A DNA stretch of 15,910 nucleotides from Deltaproteobacteria bacterium. GTDB lineage: Bacteria; Desulfobacterota_B; Binatia; UBA9968. The notes below the pieces were generated by a model. That model was given only the letters and a program-made list of their open reading frames with translations, made no database searches and was not told the origin of the DNA. Below, one piece after another: positions 12,507 to 15,910 of the stretch (its first letter is position 1; each line of letters starts with the position of its first letter). Location of the stretch: the NCBI GenBank assembly GCA_016193385.1, contig JACPSF010000348.1:1-15910 (forward strand), in the 5' to 3' direction. The position numbers and the translations under genes were made by a program.

Positions 12507-14042
12507 ATGGAAATATTTGCGGCGTTCGGTGGCGGCCTTGCCCAATTGCTGAGCCCGCCCATTCTCTTGGCCCTCTTTGGAGGAACGCTTTTCGGGTGGA
12601 TCTTCGGCATCCTGCCCGGGCTGGGTCCCTTGAACGCGATGGCTATCGCATTGCCACTTAGCTTTTGGTGGCATCCAATCACGGGAATGTATTTCTTCGC
12701 GGGGATCATGGGGGCAGCGAGCCAAGGCGGGGCCATCACCTCTATCCTGCTCAATATGCCGGGCACGGCCCAGAACGCGGCGACGATGTTCGACGGCCAT
12801 CCGCTGGCCCGTCAGGGAAGGGCGGGATGGGCGCTCGGAATTGCAGCTGGCACTTCAGTTTATGGAGCCTGCTTCGGCCTCCTTGTTTTGATCGTCCTGA
12901 TTCCGGTTTTCCTCCCCATCCTTCTGGCCTTTGGACCAGCAGAGAAATTCTGGCTCATGATTTTCGGCTTGATGGCCATGACTCTGGCTGTGCAGGCGGA
13001 TATGGCCAAGAGCTTTGTTGCCGTTGGCCTCGGGGTCTTGCTGACCTTTGTTGGGCTGGGTGGGCCGGAATTTCCCGTGGAGCGTTTTACTTTTAGCAGC
13101 ACCTACCTGCTTGACGGACTCAATCTGGTCGCGGTGCTGGTCGGTCTGTTGGTCGTCAGCGAGTCGATCGCCTATCTGGCGCAAGGGATTAAAGGCGGCG
13201 GGGGCGTGGTTCGGCTCGTTTCGTCCGGAGCTGAGGGCCACATTTTTTGGACGGAGCTAGGAGAAGCCTTGCGCGGGCTTCTCGTCCCATTTCGCTATCC
13301 CGCCTGCGTCGTAAGGAGTTCGCTTATCGGGACAGCCATCGGGGCGGTTCCGGGCGTAGGCGGTGTCGTGGCCCAGTTTCTCTCTTACGATGCCGCTCGG
13401 GCCGCTTCCCGCCATCCCGAGCAATTTGGCCAGGGTAGTCCCGAGGGTTTGATCGCGGCCGAGTCCGCCGTCAACGCCAAGGAGGGAGGCACGTTGCTCC
13501 CTACGCTGCTGTTTGGGATTCCCGGCAACGCGGAGACCGCCCTGCTTCTGGGCGCCTGGCAGATCTATGGGATTCAGGCTGGTCCTTATTTCCTCGAAAG
13601 GCACGCAGATCTTGCGTGGGCGCTAATCCTGGGACTTTTTTTCTCCAATATTCTGGGCTCGGTGTTGACCGTGCTTACCGTAGGTGCGACCTCATGGGTG
13701 CCGAGGCTCGATATTCGGTATTTGGCCCCTTCCATTCTTGTCCTGGTTGCGCTTTCTCTGGTCGCTCTTCGTGGTACGGTCCTCGACCTTGGCTTGGGGG
13801 TTTTGGCCGGGATGTTGGGTTTTGCGCTCCAGCGCTTCCGTTACCCTGTGATCGGCACCGTGATCGGTTTTGTCCTTGGCGGCGCCGTCGAGCAAAATTT
13901 CTACACGGCGCTACAGAGCTCGCGCGGAAGCTACCAGGTTTTTATCGGGAGCCCGATTTCCTTGAGCCTTTTTCTGGCCACTTTTATGGTTCCGGCGCTG
14001 ATATTTTTTTCTCGCTTTCGGCGCCGATTTCGCGGGGAGTGA
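12507..14042 (+). CDS. tctA: Tripartite tricarboxylate transporter large permease TctA
   Basis: A 511-residue inner-membrane protein with about 12 hydrophobic segments, the normal size for TctA. The two-repeat structure is clear: GILPGLGPLNAMAIALPLSF (34-53) and SILLNMPGTAQNAATMFDG (79-97) in the first half, GAVPGVGGVVAQF (about 279-291) and LLFGIPGNAETALLLGAW in the second. These glycine/proline motifs form the substrate path in the family. Transport is energised by ion gradients and needs TctB and a TctC receptor. The ATG at 12507 has only a weak ribosome site (GGACGG) and follows a hairpin. In Salmonella the order is tctC, tctB, tctA; here tctA precedes tctB and an enzyme gene is inserted after tctC. 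Confidence 0.93.
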   Translation: MEIFAAFGGGLAQLLSPPILLALFGGTLFGWIFGILPGLGPLNAMAIALPLSFWWHPITGMYFFAGIMGAASQGGAITSILLNMPGTAQNAATMFDGHPLARQGRAGWALGIAAGTSVYGACFGLLVLIVLIPVFLPILLAFGPAEKFWLMIFGLMAMTLAVQADMAKSFVAVGLGVLLTFVGLGGPEFPVERFTFSSTYLLDGLNLVAVLVGLLVVSESIAYLAQGIKGGGGVVRLVSSGAEGHIFWTELGEALRGLLVPFRYPACVVRSSLIGTAIGAVPGVGGVVAQFLSYDAARAASRHPEQFGQGSPEGLIAAESAVNAKEGGTLLPTLLFGIPGNAETALLLGAWQIYGIQAGPYFLERHADLAWALILGLFFSNILGSVLTVLTVGATSWVPRLDIRYLAPSILVLVALSLVALRGTVLDLGLGVLAGMLGFALQRFRYPVIGTVIGFVLGGAVEQNFYTALQSSRGSYQVFIGSPISLSLFLATFMVPALIFFSRFRRRFRGE

Positions 14043-14076
14043 TGGCCGAGTAGGGCAGCGAGAAGGCGGACGGTGT

Positions 14077-14592
14077 ATGCGGGTAGGATCCAAAGCGGCT
14101 TTGACCTTTGATGTGACCTTGATGGCTCTGCTCCTCGGAATTTTGGGGAGCGCGATGAAGCCAGACTTTGACGGTGGCCATCTCATAGCCTTGGTTGCGG
14201 CATTCACCGCGGGATCTCTGACGTGGGTAATCCTTAAGGATTATCTCTGGGCCTTCCGGCGGCGCGCCGGCGCGCCAGCGCGAGCGCCATCCGAGGAGGT
14301 AGATGCGAGCGCGCCGGGGTTAAACGAACGCTGGTTGGCGGTCGTCTATACGGTGTTGATGTTCACTCTGGTTTATGTTTTCGGCACTCTGGCAGGCTGC
14401 ATCCTTTTTGTCGGTGCTTTTTTATCGCTTCACAAGCGCGGAAATCCTTGGTTGGGCATTGCCTTGGCGCTTGTAGTTGGTGGGCTGTTTCCCTATGTAC
14501 TTGGGGGTATGCTGGGCCTCCGCCTATGGGAGGGAGTCATTCCGGTGATCGTTCCCGGTTGGATCGGGGGTGGTGTCCCCGCACCGCTCTAG
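14077..14592 (+). CDS. tctB: Tripartite tricarboxylate transporter small permease TctB
   Basis: A 171-residue membrane protein with four predicted helices: about 9-27, 33-55, 85-120 (two closely spaced) and 124-160. A charged, Ala/Arg-rich loop at 58-82 separates the two pairs, as usual in TctB. Sequence conservation in this family is low, so the call rests on length, topology and its place 34 bases after tctA. The ribosome site is weak (AAGGCGG is somewhat far), compatible with coupling to tctA. The SBP gene begins 77 bases downstream with its own strong ribosome site. Confidence 0.85.
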   Translation: MRVGSKAALTFDVTLMALLLGILGSAMKPDFDGGHLIALVAAFTAGSLTWVILKDYLWAFRRRAGAPARAPSEEVDASAPGLNERWLAVVYTVLMFTLVYVFGTLAGCILFVGAFLSLHKRGNPWLGIALALVVGGLFPYVLGGMLGLRLWEGVIPVIVPGWIGGGVPAPL

Positions 14593-14669
14593 CCAGTGCG
14601 TGGAACCGTGGGCAAAAAGCCAAGATCCCGGGGGAGAACGCGCTGCGGTTCTTTCGAAAGGAGGGCATC

Positions 14670-15695
14670 ATGAAAAAAAACCACAGGACAGGGCTTAAGC
14701 GAGTTTTTACGGGCTCGCCTTTCCTGTTTGTCGTCGTTGCGCTGACTTTCATCGCCATGCGCTCGGGTGCGGTAGCGGGCGAAGCTTCGTCAATTGCCAT
14801 CAAAGTTGGATTGCTGCCCCCTTTCCCGTTCTACTGGGCCTCCTACGTGGCGGAGCAGAAGGGTCTCTTCAAGGACGAGCGTCTGAACGTGGAAATCATT
14901 CAACTGAGCCGGCCCAGCGAGGCGGTGCAGGCGTTGGTAGGTGGTTCGCTTAACTTCGCTTGGGTATCGGCGGATGCGTTTATCAACGCAAACGAGGCAG
15001 GTGCCAGCGTGCCGATCATTGCCCAGGCCGTTGGCAATCCGGCCTTCAGCGTGATCGTCCAGCCGGGGATCAAGAGCTGGAGCGAGGTGAAAGGAAAGAC
15101 CGTCGCGGTTTCCGCTCCCAAGGATGGTGCGGCCATTTTGTTTCGCTTGATGGCTCACGCGAACGGGCTGAGGGAGAGCGACTATACGTTTATTTCGGTC
15201 GGGACCACTCCGAACCGGTACGCCGCGCTCAAGAGCCGAGCCGTCGATGTGGCGATCATGGGGCAGCCACAGGACTTCGTGGCCGTGAAGGAGGGCTTCC
15301 GCATGCTCGGACGCTCGGACACCGTCCTGAAGAATTATGCCTTCATCATGATCGGGACCAACAAGGCTTGGGCTGAGGGGCACCGCGATGAGGTGCTCCG
15401 ATATCTCACCGTGTTGAGGAAGGCGGTCGACTGGCTCCATAGTCCGGCAAACAAGAGTGCCGCGGTTGACGTACTACTAAAAGGAATGAGGAGGGGTGAG
15501 CGCGAGACGATGGAAAAAATTTATTCGATCTATTTTGAGGAAGGGCTCGGGAAGATCATCACCCGCGGAGCCGAGGTCGATGTCGAGGGCTTGCGCGTCT
15601 TCGGTCAGAAACTGAAGGAGCTGGACATTCTCAAGCGAGATCCGGACCCCGCGCGCTGGACCGACCTGAGCTATCAGAGGGCTGCTGCGAAATAG
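14670..15695 (+). CDS. NMT1/SsuA-type ABC transporter substrate-binding protein
   Basis: A 341-residue periplasmic-binding protein. Residues 1-36 form a long Sec signal peptide (basic start, hydrophobic FLFVVVALTFIAM, cleavage probably at AVA-GE). The mature part opens with IKVGLLPPFPFYWASYVAEQKGLF, typical of the THI5/NMT1 and nitrate/taurine/sulfonate group, followed by SEAVQALVGGSLNFAWVS and WSEVKGKTVAVSAPKDGAA. Family members bind pyrimidine precursors, sulfonates, aromatic acids and other small ligands. AAAGGAGGG five bases before the ATG at 14670 fixes the start; a longer frame opening near 14448 is the tctB region in another frame. No ABC permease or ATPase is in view; they may lie downstream or be absent. 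It may begin a new operon with the FAD dehydrogenase 63 bases later. Confidence 0.85.
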   Translation: MKKNHRTGLKRVFTGSPFLFVVVALTFIAMRSGAVAGEASSIAIKVGLLPPFPFYWASYVAEQKGLFKDERLNVEIIQLSRPSEAVQALVGGSLNFAWVSADAFINANEAGASVPIIAQAVGNPAFSVIVQPGIKSWSEVKGKTVAVSAPKDGAAILFRLMAHANGLRESDYTFISVGTTPNRYAALKSRAVDVAIMGQPQDFVAVKEGFRMLGRSDTVLKNYAFIMIGTNKAWAEGHRDEVLRYLTVLRKAVDWLHSPANKSAAVDVLLKGMRRGERETMEKIYSIYFEEGLGKIITRGAEVDVEGLRVFGQKLKELDILKRDPDPARWTDLSYQRAAAK

Positions 15696-15758
15696 CAGAC
15701 GCAAATGATGGTGCCCGGGCTAAGTTTTGGCGTTAAGGCAATGAGTTGAGACGGAGAC

Positions 15759-15910
15759 ATGGTACGTTGGGATGAGGAAGTCGACCTCGTGTGTGTCGGT
15801 TCGGGTATCGGTGGCTGTGCGGCGGCGGTGGCCGGAGCGGAACTCGGCCTCAAAGTGGTTCTGCTCGAGAAATCGAGCAAGCTCGGAGGCACCACGACCT
15901 GGTCCTACGG
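15759..15910 (+). CDS. FAD-dependent dehydrogenase, N-terminal fragment (cut by window edge)
   Basis: An open frame starts at ATG 15759 and runs off the right edge after 50 codons. DLVCVGSGIGGCAAAVAGAE (9-28) is a dinucleotide-binding Rossmann fold with GxGxxG-like spacing, LLEKSSKLGG (35-44) supplies the acidic residue that holds the FAD ribose, and TTTWSYG follows as in the fumarate-reductase/3-ketosteroid-dehydrogenase flavoprotein group (FAD_binding_2). GGAG lies very close to the ATG. The likely role is redox removal or addition of hydrogen at a carbon-carbon double bond; the substrate cannot be judged from this piece. Confidence 0.82.
   Translation, partial: MVRWDEEVDLVCVGSGIGGCAAAVAGAELGLKVVLLEKSSKLGGTTTWSY

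Noticed and set aside
14448..14669. Upstream extension of the NMT1-type receptor
   Set aside because: It would overlap tctB out of frame and bury the signal peptide; AAAGGAGGG before the ATG at 14670 marks the real start.

Overview
The window is GC-rich (by eye), gene-dense bacterial DNA with 17 complete protein genes and one cut by the right edge. I saw no rRNA, tRNA, CRISPR array, phage structural gene or intact insertion sequence. Four substrate-binding-type proteins, a TctA/TctB permease pair, amidohydrolase and decarboxylase relatives, strong AGGAGG ribosome sites and periodic intergenic repeats suggest an uncultivated, metabolically versatile soil or subsurface lineage. Binatota, Rokubacteria, Tectomicrobia or a proteobacterium would all fit, but this placement is inference and weak.

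Layout. (1) 87-4297, plus strand: a 3-hydroxyanthranilate 3,4-dioxygenase; a 312-base gap filled partly by a 7-base-period repeat; a sugar-epimerase-type dehydrogenase; an ACMSD-superfamily amidohydrolase; and an orphan TctC-type binding protein. This looks like an aromatic or carboxylate catabolic neighbourhood. (2) 4350-6258: three overlapping genes, namely a MocA-type nucleotidyltransferase, a 4,5-dihydroxyphthalate-decarboxylase-like protein and a small four-helix membrane protein. (3) 6259-10607: mostly housekeeping. It holds a cyclophilin whose leader carries a possible decayed mobile-element remnant, ThiI (minus strand) without a rhodanese domain, a cupin and an SDR reductase, a HAD phosphatase (minus strand) and a zinc-ribbon Nudix hydrolase. 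(4) 10659-14592: a tripartite tricarboxylate transporter operon in the order tctC, Asp/Glu-racemase-superfamily enzyme, tctA, tctB. (5) 14670-15910: an NMT1/SsuA-type binding protein followed by the start of an FAD-dependent dehydrogenase.

How the genes may work together. In region 4 a periplasmic protein would capture an organic acid, TctA/TctB would import it, and the enzyme encoded between them would act on it. That enzyme has one cysteine where arylmalonate decarboxylase has its catalytic cysteine and a glycine at the other site, so decarboxylation is a better guess than racemisation. Region 1 pairs a ring-cleaving dioxygenase with a relative of the next enzyme in the 3-hydroxyanthranilate pathway, but the amidohydrolase lacks two ACMSD hallmark histidines, so its real substrate is open. 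I see no clear-cut new defence or mobile system. The items most worth following are the transporter-decarboxylase module, the heptameric intergenic repeats and the repeat-derived leader of the cyclophilin gene.
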